From Planctomycetota bacterium (GTDB taxonomy: Bacteria; Planctomycetota; B15-G4), in the NCBI GenBank assembly GCA_029259725.1, contig JAJDER010000003.1, positions 1 through 53,879 of the forward strand: DNA of 53,879 nucleotides. Direction: 5' to 3'. The notes beneath the pieces are model-generated. The model was not told the DNA's origin, searched no databases, and was given only the letters and a program-made list of their open reading frames with translations. Below, in pieces: positions 18,401-25,404 of the stretch. Both the position numbers and the translations under genes were made by a program. The number at the start of each line of letters is the position of its first letter. Position 1 is the first letter of the stretch.

Positions 18401-18653
18401 GAGCTTCCACTTCGTGCCGCCCACACCGAGCGCCAGCGATGCGCTGGTCTTCTCGTTCGGGTACAAGGCGCTGCCGAACGGCATCGCCCACGTGGCCACC
18501 CCCGCGTACTATTCGCTGGGCGCGGTCTCCGATCCGATCATCGAGCCCAAGCCGATCCTGCTGCCGCTCGTGGCCACGGCCCTGCTGGGGCTCGACTACC
18601 GGTACTACATCCCCAGTGCCGGGTTGTTCGTCGACCAGACGCCGCTCCCGTGA
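15405..18653 (+). CDS. Large secreted protein of unknown function with propeller-like C-terminal half
   Basis: Product of 1082 aa. The signal peptide MRIRLLTPVLSALFFLGLAA ends near APALG (residue ~27). The first ~550 residues are beta-rich and contain no motif I recognise. From about residue 590, repeated segments of the form ILSDDGTLLAITAGSRDDRE, AISPDNARVAWVV, LDADRILVSMG and YFVRAG look like the blades of a TolB/PD40-type beta-propeller reading SPDG-like turns. No anchoring motif is seen at the C-terminus. ATG 15405 begins the signal peptide and follows a TAGACT hexamer at leaderless distance. Its partner is unknown; the downstream PIG-L gene may be co-transcribed (51-nt gap). Confidence 0.75.
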   Translation: MRIRLLTPVLSALFFLGLAASPAPALGGTGDYPHLQLWDLQSTLVPPSAGPFDSTGVFQAFSGFSFEALVSYQSPGQPNTNVAYGLLVSAFQTPFPEDLTPPPLFTMPPFNLILPATPTLSGSGIGSLPLHVPAGIFGIESYVQAVIFDTTASPKLQVSNGVTISILLPDYNVSLSYLRDQPDPDDGVLDGFIGEIGTIGLDETEVNQLKPLGTAAPPVAMPTDLGLGDVRFLPLVHNVGDEPINPMARPITAIAQNVVLADDVIVVDSTAGFPPVGRLLIEQNGSDLWGAKGNGNNDPPNAEIVTYTDITATAFLNCERLQLGSNGPATGNHQVGDLAVGDFSFVTSPAAVSRSRVSTDARNVDMPHVVIPEFTFTGGDGEVTMDLDVYLFEQESNGVQGFLVVDHRTHQWRVLEDTKRNPNSGRWDPIVHVAPDGRSMIAALRTPGGIFAWDNNPDHLIAIRLDGLTWPATGTTDWRIEFELGPQPPDALAFGVKSRRIWTPFTRIVGTDPDNYVVYAGLAYKWKAVNAAGQPFQGDDWAGFEAEWLREEIVVRDVIESPLTPPGSAKAIPSSPRPLIIADFGFTNVSELITRFDPYPILSDDGTLLAITAGSRDDREDLFVVRNVSVDQNGQVQRLLVNVSGHKGTTQGGFGLYELVAFRPGGHGSGRKGAISPDNARVAWVVRSGSGATVDWLQIGRTTGVDFGSIQNAGEDDNSGLFEEPGALQNDRVISNLRWLDADRILVSMGRQPYNDPIGQDPAKSPRADLFVYTVSTGEFVNLTESGQSGGTGFATLGRIEFGGSFASTSGDFVYFVRAGIKGVGSSLPGEVDLTNVFAVNAATLDVFDITGKEFSSSQVLPDIQLPAAETRYLPWSTIVDMDFTEGAGDQAGRMYFSGHKIDPADGSDTGRDHLFAVNVDAPFVSFQVTSGGTAPAEISNVAPNPYSGTVAFARAVGPDAAAPTQHAFVVDLDNFLYERDLLPDLVLGGNFIGRVMDGSFHFVPPTPSASDALVFSFGYKALPNGIAHVATPAYYSLGAVSDPIIEPKPILLPLVATALLGLDYRYYIPSAGLFVDQTPLP

Positions 18654-18704
18654 CACCGCGCCCGTGACACCGCTCGCGCGGCCCAGCCCGCGGCCGCGGG
18701 GGCC

Positions 18705-19481
18705 ATGAGGCCGCTGAATCCGGCGGACTGGTCCGGCTCCCGGATCCTGCTCGTCGCCCCGCATCCGGACGACGAGGTGCTCGGCTGTGGAGGCACGGTG
18801 AGCCTGGCCGCCGGTGCGGGAGCTCATGTGCATGTCGTGGTCCTCGCCTCCGGCTCGCCGGGCATCGACGGGGACGCGACTCCGGAGCAGCGAGTCGCGG
18901 AGGCGCGTGCGGCGTGCGGCTTGCTGGGACTCTCGCCTCCGACGTTGATGGGTGCGACATCCGCGGACGTCCGACGGGACCCTCGCGCGTGGGGCCAGCG
19001 GATCGCTCGGGTCTTTCCGGAGCACGAGTTCGAGGTGGTGCTCGCACCTTGGCCCCTCGAGCGGCACGCGACCCATCGCGCGACCCTGCTGGCGGCGCTC
19101 CATGGGGCGCCGTCGAGGCAGGCAACCCGCTGGTTCGGCTACGGCGTCTGGGATCCGATTCCGGCCGGCCCGCAGACCGTCGAAGTGGACGTGACCACGG
19201 CGCGGGCCGGCAAGACCCGCGCTCTCGCGGCTCATGCCAGCCAGAATCAGGGGCGCTCACTCACGGCGGGCATGACCTCGCGCGACCTGGACCAAGCCGT
19301 GTTCTCGCGGATCACCGGCCCGGAGTCGCGGCGGGCGGTCGAGCGTCTGCTCGATCTGGGCGATCTGGCGTCGCGCGTGCGTGCCGCGGAGGATCCGTCC
19401 GAGGCCGTGTGCCGGTGGGCGGTGGAGCGAGAGCAGCAGCGCGTCACCGAACTGTGGGGGCCGGCACCACCCGTCACCTGA
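18705..19481 (+). CDS. PIG-L (LmbE) family deacetylase
   Basis: Product of 258 aa. Zn-dependent de-N-acetylase fold: LLVAPHPDDEVLGCGG (residues ~10-25) supplies the zinc-binding HPDDE, and ERHATHRATLLAAL (~120) supplies the third zinc ligand in the H-x-x-H region. Members deacetylate GlcNAc-containing or similar substrates; the actual substrate here is unknown. The protein lacks a signal peptide and should be cytoplasmic. Its stop lies inside the end of the oppositely oriented SGNH gene (8-bp convergent overlap). Confidence 0.9.
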   Translation: MRPLNPADWSGSRILLVAPHPDDEVLGCGGTVSLAAGAGAHVHVVVLASGSPGIDGDATPEQRVAEARAACGLLGLSPPTLMGATSADVRRDPRAWGQRIARVFPEHEFEVVLAPWPLERHATHRATLLAALHGAPSRQATRWFGYGVWDPIPAGPQTVEVDVTTARAGKTRALAAHASQNQGRSLTAGMTSRDLDQAVFSRITGPESRRAVERLLDLGDLASRVRAAEDPSEAVCRWAVEREQQRVTELWGPAPPVT

Positions 19482-21006
19482 TATCGCCGAACTCCCTCAG
19501 GATGATCTCGGCGAAGTCCGCCATGAGCACGGCCTTGGCTCCGGGCTGCATGTGGCACACGTCGGTCATGACCTCGTAGCCGACGATCCCGTCCGGCATG
19601 CGCTGCCGGAACAAGGCCTCGGCATCGAGCAGCCGCACGTCGAGGTCAGCGGCGACCGCACGCACGATGCCGTTGGTGTGTCGGTTGCCGCGGCGGGGGG
19701 CCCGGTCGCGGTCGATGGCTTCCTGGAGCAGGGCAGCAGCGCTGCCGCCGTCCCCCAGCGCGTAGTGACACAGCCCCAGGGCGAAGAGTGTGTTGGGCTG
19801 GTCGCGCAACACATCGAGCGACTGCTCGTAGAGGTCTGCGGCCTGCTCGAGTGCTGCGCGGTCATCGTCCGTGAGTCGCCCGTCCTGGATGCGGTCGACC
19901 GTGTTGAGTACCGCAAAGACCGGCTCCATCCAGAGCGCCGGGTCGGCCCAGTGCGCCCCCTCCACCGAGGCCATCTGGCGGCCCTCGGTGACCGGCGTGC
20001 TGGCGAGCGGTCCCTGCATGGTGCGCAGGTCGGGCGGCGAACGAGGCTCGCGGTCGGCCAACTCGGCCTCTCGCTCGAGCAGCCGCGCGGGCGTCAGCGC
20101 CATGCCCCAGTCCTCCTGACGCAGCCGCAAGGGCGGCAACAGCCCGCGCGTCAGGCGATCGGGCATCAGGGCGCGAGCTCGAGCCGCGAGGGCGTCGGCC
20201 CGCTCGCGTTCCTCGGCGGTGCCCTCGGTCGAGTCGGTGACGACCCAGGGTGCCACGAGATCGTTGCCGATGACCGTGCTCAGGATCACCGGCACGCCCG
20301 CGTTCCGGGTCGCGTCGACCATGCTGCGCAGGTTCTGCTCGTAGTAGTCGTAGAAGGTGAGCGTCTGCTCGAGGGCCATGCCGTCGAAGGTCTGGCTCCG
20401 CGGGCGCCGCCCCTCGGGGGCCTTCGGCGGCGAGCGCAGGGCACCGGCGAGCACGTTGACCGAGCGCAGGCTGGTGACCCCGACGAAGAGACTCCGGATG
20501 GTCGGGTTCGGCCACTTCGACACGAGTTCGAGCGCGAAGCCCGCCTCCACGAACTCGTTGTGTCCGGAGTAGATGAAGATCAGGTCCGGGTCGAGTTCCA
20601 GTGCCTGACGCAACAGGATCACGACGCGCTCGCTTCCGTAGCCCGGGCGCCCGAGGTTCACCACCTCGTAGCCCGGCGCGGCGGCCACCGAGTTGAGCAG
20701 CTTCTGCAGGTATCGCTCGGGAAACGAACGGGTGTTCGAGCCGCCCAGCAGGACGACGCGCCGACGCTCACCCTTGGGCGGGATCTCGATCTCGGGCAGT
20801 CCCTTGTCGAACATCTGCGTCAGGAACGCGCCCGGCTCGTCGGGGACCGGGACGAGGTAGCGTGCCCGCGGGTCGAACCCGCGCGAGAGGGAGAGGTTGG
20901 CGTCGGGGTCGCCGAGTCCCAGGGCCCAGAGCGTCAGCTCGAGCAACACCATCAGCAGCAGCAGGGGCACCAGGGCGAAGACGGCGGTCTTGAGCGGGCG
21001 TCGCAT
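19474..21006 (-). CDS. Membrane-anchored SGNH-hydrolase-like protein with TPR insert
   Basis: Product of 510 aa. An N-terminal membrane anchor (residues ~7-30) is followed by an SGNH/GDSL fold: block I VVLLGGSNTRSF (nucleophile S90), FIYSGHNEFVE (144-154, replacing the usual GxND) and a C-terminal D482-x-x-H485 pair (DVCHMQPG). Between them, near residues 395-440, is a TPR-like segment (NTLFALGLCHYALGDGGSAA). The fold hydrolyses or transfers esters, often acetyl groups on polysaccharides. It is the last gene of the long minus-strand membrane operon (27 nt after the preceding gene), so it may be a functional member or only a passenger. ATG 21006 begins the hydrophobic anchor. Confidence 0.85.
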   Translation of the reverse strand: MRRPLKTAVFALVPLLLLMVLLELTLWALGLGDPDANLSLSRGFDPRARYLVPVPDEPGAFLTQMFDKGLPEIEIPPKGERRRVVLLGGSNTRSFPERYLQKLLNSVAAAPGYEVVNLGRPGYGSERVVILLRQALELDPDLIFIYSGHNEFVEAGFALELVSKWPNPTIRSLFVGVTSLRSVNVLAGALRSPPKAPEGRRPRSQTFDGMALEQTLTFYDYYEQNLRSMVDATRNAGVPVILSTVIGNDLVAPWVVTDSTEGTAEERERADALAARARALMPDRLTRGLLPPLRLRQEDWGMALTPARLLEREAELADREPRSPPDLRTMQGPLASTPVTEGRQMASVEGAHWADPALWMEPVFAVLNTVDRIQDGRLTDDDRAALEQAADLYEQSLDVLRDQPNTLFALGLCHYALGDGGSAAALLQEAIDRDRAPRRGNRHTNGIVRAVAADLDVRLLDAEALFRQRMPDGIVGYEVMTDVCHMQPGAKAVLMADFAEIILREFGDIR

Positions 21007-21032
21007 CAGGGCTCTCTTGCCGCTCGCGGCCG

Positions 21033-21935
21033 TCAGGAGGCGCTGGCGGAATCCGACTCGCCGCTGGCCCGCGTGATCAGCAGTCCGAGCACCAGGATGC
21101 CCGCGACGATCCACGGTGGGGAGATCAGCTGGCTCACCCGACTCGAAGCCCCGGCCGAGTCGGCGGACGCGAGCAGCGAGTACGCGGGCGCGGTGAATCC
21201 GGCGAGATTGTCGAGCCGCTCGATGAGCAGGGCGTAGCGACCCAGCACCGTGAAGCCGAACATGCTCCCGAACGTGATCATCAGCGTGACCACACCGACG
21301 CGCGAGATGCCTCCCAGGGTCTTGCCGCGCTGGAACGTGAAGACGAAGTGCAACAGCGCGCAGATCAACCCGACGAGCAGGATCACGTAGGACAGGTTCT
21401 GGTAGAAGACCTCGCCGCTCCCGAGCAGCCCCCCGTCGGTCGTGGCCCAGGGCTTCATGGCGCCCTTCACCTGCAGCACCAGCTTGCTCTGGGTCTCGCC
21501 CGTCATCTTCAGGGCCGCGTAGACACCGACCATGATCGCGAGAGGCCAGCGGGCCATCCACGAGTTGGGCAGGAACAGCCGGCTGAGCAGCATCAGTCCC
21601 AGGACCGCGGCGATGCAGCGGAGCACGATGGCGACGGTCGGATCGACGGCGTAGCCACCGAGCTCGAAGATCTCGCCGGGTGCCGTGTTGACCGCGCGTT
21701 CGATGTGTTCCCAGATCGCGCCCTTGATGCCCTCTTCGTAGTACTGCAGCGCGAAGAACGCCGTCCCGGCGCCGACGAAGACGTGCTCGGCGGTCTTGTA
21801 GAACGCGTTGTCGCGGTACAGGAAGCTGTACACCGCGAGCGTGAAGAAGCAGACCATCCACGCGCCGACGCCGTCCATGTTGCTGGACAGGTCGAAGAAC
21901 TCCGGTGCCGCCTGCTGGAGCGCGAGGGGGATCAT
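21033..21935 (-). CDS. Multi-pass membrane protein of the GlmL-associated operon (300 aa)
   Basis: About seven to eight hydrophobic helices, including MVCFFTLAVYSFLY (27-40), VFVGAGTAFFALQYYEEG, VAIVLRCIAAVLGLML, VILLVGLICALLHFVFTF and WIVAGILVLGLLI near the C-terminus. Charged or aromatic residues inside the first membrane region (YYEEGIKGAIWEHIE) could line a path or interface. No known transporter motif. ATG 21935 overlaps the stop of the 287-aa gene (ATGA). The family is unknown to me. Confidence 0.85.
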   Translation of the reverse strand: MIPLALQQAAPEFFDLSSNMDGVGAWMVCFFTLAVYSFLYRDNAFYKTAEHVFVGAGTAFFALQYYEEGIKGAIWEHIERAVNTAPGEIFELGGYAVDPTVAIVLRCIAAVLGLMLLSRLFLPNSWMARWPLAIMVGVYAALKMTGETQSKLVLQVKGAMKPWATTDGGLLGSGEVFYQNLSYVILLVGLICALLHFVFTFQRGKTLGGISRVGVVTLMITFGSMFGFTVLGRYALLIERLDNLAGFTAPAYSLLASADSAGASSRVSQLISPPWIVAGILVLGLLITRASGESDSASAS

Positions 21936-22795
21936 GCGGTCTGGCTCCGGCCCCGGAAGTAGAGCACGTTGCCCACGATGATGAGCAGGATCAGGATGCC
22001 GTGGGCCCAGGACTGCACGAACATCCGGCGCTGGTTGCTGGCGCGGACGGTGGCCAGGTTGTCCGGGTCATCGGGGACCTCGGTCTCGCCCACGGTCACG
22101 AGTTGCAGGTACTGCGTCGCGCCCGTGGCCGCGCCCAGGAAGCCCGAGCACTGGCTGGGGTAGTAGGCGTAGAGATCCGGCGTCTGCACGGCCGTGGTCC
22201 CCGTGAGGATCGGCACGTCGTAGCGGCCGCCGACCTGGGCGATCCACTCGAGGATCCCCGGGTACCCGGCGGAGAGGCTCACCAGCAGGACGATGCCACC
22301 CATGTTCGACGACAGCTCGGCGGTGAGCGGGAAGTCGGTGATCGGCTTGTTCTCCCGCGCGTCCTCGGCGAAGGCCGAGGTGATCGAGCCACCGATCTGG
22401 CCCATGGCCACGTCGTCGCCGGGCAGGAAGCCCAGCTCGAGCCAGTCGGTGCCGTAGACCTTGCCGTACTGCGGGGCGATCTGGTCGAACCAGCGCCGGG
22501 TGTAGGGCGGAGCCGCCGGCCACGTCGCCACGTTGACGATGCGGATGTCGCGTCGCAGCAGGTGGTGGATCGTCGCCTGGTACATGGGCAGCAACTCGGC
22601 CGCGCTGGCCGGGTCGAAGTCCGCGGACAGCATCACGACGGAGCCCGCGGGCAGGTCCTCGATGGTCTTGTAGTAAGCGTCGACGTACTCGCTGACGGGC
22701 AGGTCCTTGGCCACGCCGCCGATGTACGTGATCAACACGACGAGTCCCATGATCAGGAAGACCCAACGGCGATCGATGTCGGTCACGGTGGCCAC
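21932..22795 (-). CDS. Membrane protein with extracytoplasmic domain between two helices (287 aa)
   Basis: One helix near the N-terminus (WVFLIMGLVVLITYIGGVA, ~11-29) and one near the C-terminus (GILILLIIVGNVLYF, ~265-279) frame a soluble alpha/beta domain of about 230 residues. The domain contains VVMLSADFDPASAAELLP, DIRIVNVATWP and LVSLSAGYPGILEWI, which look like alternating strands and helices of a Rossmann-like fold. No catalytic signature is recognised. The gap to the preceding gene in the operon is 4 nt, and its stop overlaps the next ATG. Confidence 0.85.
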   Translation of the reverse strand: MATVTDIDRRWVFLIMGLVVLITYIGGVAKDLPVSEYVDAYYKTIEDLPAGSVVMLSADFDPASAAELLPMYQATIHHLLRRDIRIVNVATWPAAPPYTRRWFDQIAPQYGKVYGTDWLELGFLPGDDVAMGQIGGSITSAFAEDARENKPITDFPLTAELSSNMGGIVLLVSLSAGYPGILEWIAQVGGRYDVPILTGTTAVQTPDLYAYYPSQCSGFLGAATGATQYLQLVTVGETEVPDDPDNLATVRASNQRRMFVQSWAHGILILLIIVGNVLYFRGRSQTA

Positions 22796-22799
22796 GCGG

Positions 22800-23462
22800 T
22801 CACTCCGAGAGGTAGCTGCGCTCGATACCGAGCACGATGCGCAGCCCCGTGGCGAGCACGCCGAGCGTGGCGCCGATGATGACCGCTTTCTGGCCGGCCG
22901 TGTTGACCACCGACATCAGGAAGGCCTGTGTCGTGGCGATCCAGGTCTCCACGGCCGCGGGCACGGGGATCGGCATGGGCACCTGGCCCATCATCACCAG
23001 CGCGCCGGCGATGAGCAGCAGTGTGGCCTCGGTGGATCTCGCGCGGAAGGCGCGGAAGGCGGCCGACGCGATGTAGAAGGCCAGCAGGCTGAACATGGTG
23101 GCCTGCAGCGGCGCGAAGACGCGGTTGTAGATCCAGTCACGTCGGAGCGTCTCGGTGTTCCCGTCGGCGGCGACCCAGCCGAACCAGCCGTGGATCTCGG
23201 CCACGCCGATGCCCAGGTACGCGAACAGCACGAACAGCAGGATCGCCTTGTAGGGCCAGTCCGGGTGGCGCGCGCTGATCTGCTTCAGGTTGATGCGGAC
23301 CAGGTTGCCGATACCGAGCAGGAACGCGACCGAGAAGAAGATCACGCCCCAGGCCAGGAGCTCGTCGTTCCACGCCGCCGGCACGCCGCCGGTGGTGAAG
23401 AACGCGGTGATGACCATCCACCCGCAGAGGATCGTCAGGAGGATGGGGATTTCGCGCTTCAT
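22800..23462 (-). CDS. Multi-pass membrane protein of the GlmL-associated operon (220 aa)
   Basis: Five or six hydrophobic helices, including IPILLTILCGWMVITAFFTTGG, VIFFSVAFLLGIGNLVRI, AILLFVLFAYLGIGVAEI, LLLIAGALVMMGQVPM and VIIGATLGVLATGLRIVLGI. ATG 23462 lies seven bases after the previous stop. There is no match to a transporter family that I recognise; together with the 300-aa protein it would form the membrane core of the module. Confidence 0.85.
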   Translation of the reverse strand: MKREIPILLTILCGWMVITAFFTTGGVPAAWNDELLAWGVIFFSVAFLLGIGNLVRINLKQISARHPDWPYKAILLFVLFAYLGIGVAEIHGWFGWVAADGNTETLRRDWIYNRVFAPLQATMFSLLAFYIASAAFRAFRARSTEATLLLIAGALVMMGQVPMPIPVPAAVETWIATTQAFLMSVVNTAGQKAVIIGATLGVLATGLRIVLGIERSYLSE

Positions 23463-23469
23463 GGCCGGA

Positions 23470-24279
23470 TCAGCTCAACAGGTCCTTGAGTTCCGGCCAG
23501 TAGGTCACGGCCGCGACCAGGTAGGCGATCATGATGATCTTGGTCCAGTCCGCGGCGCGGATCGTTGCCAGCAGGTTCGGCTCGCGCGTCAGGTACGCCG
23601 TCACGGCGAAGTACTCCTCGCCCATGATCGTGTAGTCGCACGCGGCCACGAAGAACGGCAGCTGGTGCTGCTTGGCCGTGCCCGCGACCTGGATCGCTCC
23701 GGTGGAGAAACCCGTCTCGGCCAGGATCAGCGATTCGGCGAAGAACATGCCCAGCATGATGTTCGCCGCGGGCTTCTCGCGGCTCATGATGCCGGCCACG
23801 CCCGCGCAGTAGGCGAACTGCTCGTTGCTGAGGTAGCGCACGTTGTCGGGGACGTAGGCGTCGGGCCGACCCGCGTCCAGGCAGCCCTGCTTGACCGCTT
23901 CCTCCGCGAAGGCCATCACGATCGAGTCCTTCACCGGGACGATCAGCGCGGTCCCGTACTCGGCCGTCTTCCGCGCGACGTGCCGCAGGATCATCATCGA
24001 GTAGATCGTCTGGATCTCCTTGATCTCGTCGATGCCGGGCACGTAGAGCACCGGGCGGCCCATCTCGGTCGACCGCCCGATGGCCTCGTCCAGCGCATCC
24101 AGGCCCGCGATGCGCCGGATGCTGATCTCCGTGCCGCGCTTCGCCAGGAACTGGTAGAGGAACATCAGGCCGCCGAACAGGGCCACCGCGATCAGCGTGG
24201 GGAGTTTCGGGTCGTCGAAGCTGACACCGTCCGCCGCGGCATCCTGGAGCGCGAGACAGAGAGGAGTCAGGGCACTCAC
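23470..24279 (-). CDS. Bitopic membrane protein, probable DUF6754 family (269 aa)
   Basis: Helices at ~27-44 (PTLIAVALFGGLMFLYQFLA) and at ~245-262 (KIIMIAYLVAAVTYW) enclose a conserved domain. It includes DALDEAIGRSTEMGRPVLYV (~62-81), PGIDEIKEIQTIYSMMILRHVA and PVKDSIVMAFAEEAV, then small-residue-rich segments. The IGRSTEMGRPVLYVPG stretch is, from memory, characteristic of proteins labelled DUF6754, found beside GlmL-like genes in other phyla. Its biochemical role is not known. The start overlaps by 4 nt with the stop of the upstream gene relative to transcription (ATGA-type coupling at 24276-24279). Confidence 0.85.
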   Translation of the reverse strand: MSALTPLCLALQDAAADGVSFDDPKLPTLIAVALFGGLMFLYQFLAKRGTEISIRRIAGLDALDEAIGRSTEMGRPVLYVPGIDEIKEIQTIYSMMILRHVARKTAEYGTALIVPVKDSIVMAFAEEAVKQGCLDAGRPDAYVPDNVRYLSNEQFAYCAGVAGIMSREKPAANIMLGMFFAESLILAETGFSTGAIQVAGTAKQHQLPFFVAACDYTIMGEEYFAVTAYLTREPNLLATIRAADWTKIIMIAYLVAAVTYWPELKDLLS

Positions 24280-25400
24280 AGGGTCTCGTCCACGAGTTCG
24301 ACGTTCGCGCGGGGTAGGGTGACCCGCTCGCCGTCCGGGAGGGCGACGGTGAGGATACGGACCTTGGCCTCGGTGTCCAGGGCCGCGGGCTCGGGGGGCA
24401 GCTCCACGACAGTCCCCAGGCTGCCGAAATGCGGGTCGCGGATGATGCGGATCGAGCTGTCGATCTCAAGCAGGCCGGTGTCCACGGCGGTCTTCTCGAC
24501 CTGGGTGATCTCACCCGGCGCGAGCACTTCGGGGCGCAGCACGCCGGCTCGGATCTGGGTGGCGCCGCTGACCGACGCGACCCGCCCGGCCGCCTCCGAC
24601 AGCAGCCGGAAGGTCTTGTGGGCCATGGCCAGTTCACCGAAGCCCTCGGTGATGACGACGGTCACGCCGACGCTCTCGTGCCCCGTGATCGCCACGCCGA
24701 TGTCGTAGCCGAGCAGCTGCTTCAGGTCGGCCGCGTCGATGCCTCCGACGATCACGGCTGCCGCGCCGATCTCGACCGCGCGCCGCAGCGCCGCGAGGCC
24801 GGCGATCGACCCGCCGACGACGACCGCGCCGCGGTGCTCTTCGGTCAGGTCGCCGGCGGTCAGCGGTCGGGACGGGTCGTCGGTCGCCAACACGATCGGG
24901 CCGCTGGTCTCGGGCCCGATCCCGAAGATGCCCTGCACCATCGTGCCGCGTGCCTCGACCTCGACACCGAGGCCCTCGCTGACCGACGCGATCGTCCCGG
25001 CCACGTAGGCCTTGACCTCCACCGGAATCGGCGGCTCGCGGAAGATCGCCTGACCCGACACCTTGGAAACCGACTCGAGCGTGCCGGTCGTGGGGGACTC
25101 GGCGGTCTGCTTCATGAAGCCGAAGATGCCCTTGCTCTGCGCGATGCTCTGGCCCTCGGTGACGTCCGCGCCGTCGGCCACCAGCATCAGGTCGGCGAGA
25201 TCCGCCGCCGCGACGCCGAGCTTCTGCGCGAGGTTCAAGGTGACCACGTTGCCGGGTAGCAGCGCGCGCGCCACGACCGTGTCCGGCCCGACCTGGTCGC
25301 CCTGCTTGACCAACACTTCGCCCGGAATGGGAAGGATGCGGCGGCGGCTGTACTCCGCCGCGGCCGAGACCTTCAGGCCCGGTGTGTAGGCGTGACCCAT
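24276..25400 (-). CDS. Barrel-sandwich/KOW-like protein of the GlmL-associated operon (374 aa)
   Basis: The N-terminal third resembles a biotinyl/lipoyl-like barrel-sandwich hybrid: RRRILPIPGEVLVKQGDQVG (~17-36), with V-x-x-G-D-x-V spacing, and a second half PTTGTLESVSKVSGQ (~100-115). No modifiable lysine in an M-K-M or D-K-A setting is seen. The middle (~180-270) has glycine-rich segments such as RGAVVVGGSIAGLAALRRAV and IVGGIDAADLKQLLGYDIG. The C-terminus (~320-374) contains DPHFGSLGTVVELPPEP, a KOW-like G-x-x-G-x-V turn. ATG 25400 starts four bases after the glmL stop. There is no signal peptide, so it is cytoplasmic or membrane-associated. It could be an adaptor between GlmL and the membrane subunits. 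Confidence 0.85.
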   Translation of the reverse strand: MGHAYTPGLKVSAAAEYSRRRILPIPGEVLVKQGDQVGPDTVVARALLPGNVVTLNLAQKLGVAAADLADLMLVADGADVTEGQSIAQSKGIFGFMKQTAESPTTGTLESVSKVSGQAIFREPPIPVEVKAYVAGTIASVSEGLGVEVEARGTMVQGIFGIGPETSGPIVLATDDPSRPLTAGDLTEEHRGAVVVGGSIAGLAALRRAVEIGAAAVIVGGIDAADLKQLLGYDIGVAITGHESVGVTVVITEGFGELAMAHKTFRLLSEAAGRVASVSGATQIRAGVLRPEVLAPGEITQVEKTAVDTGLLEIDSSIRIIRDPHFGSLGTVVELPPEPAALDTEAKVRILTVALPDGERVTLPRANVELVDETL

Positions 25401-25404
25401 CGCG

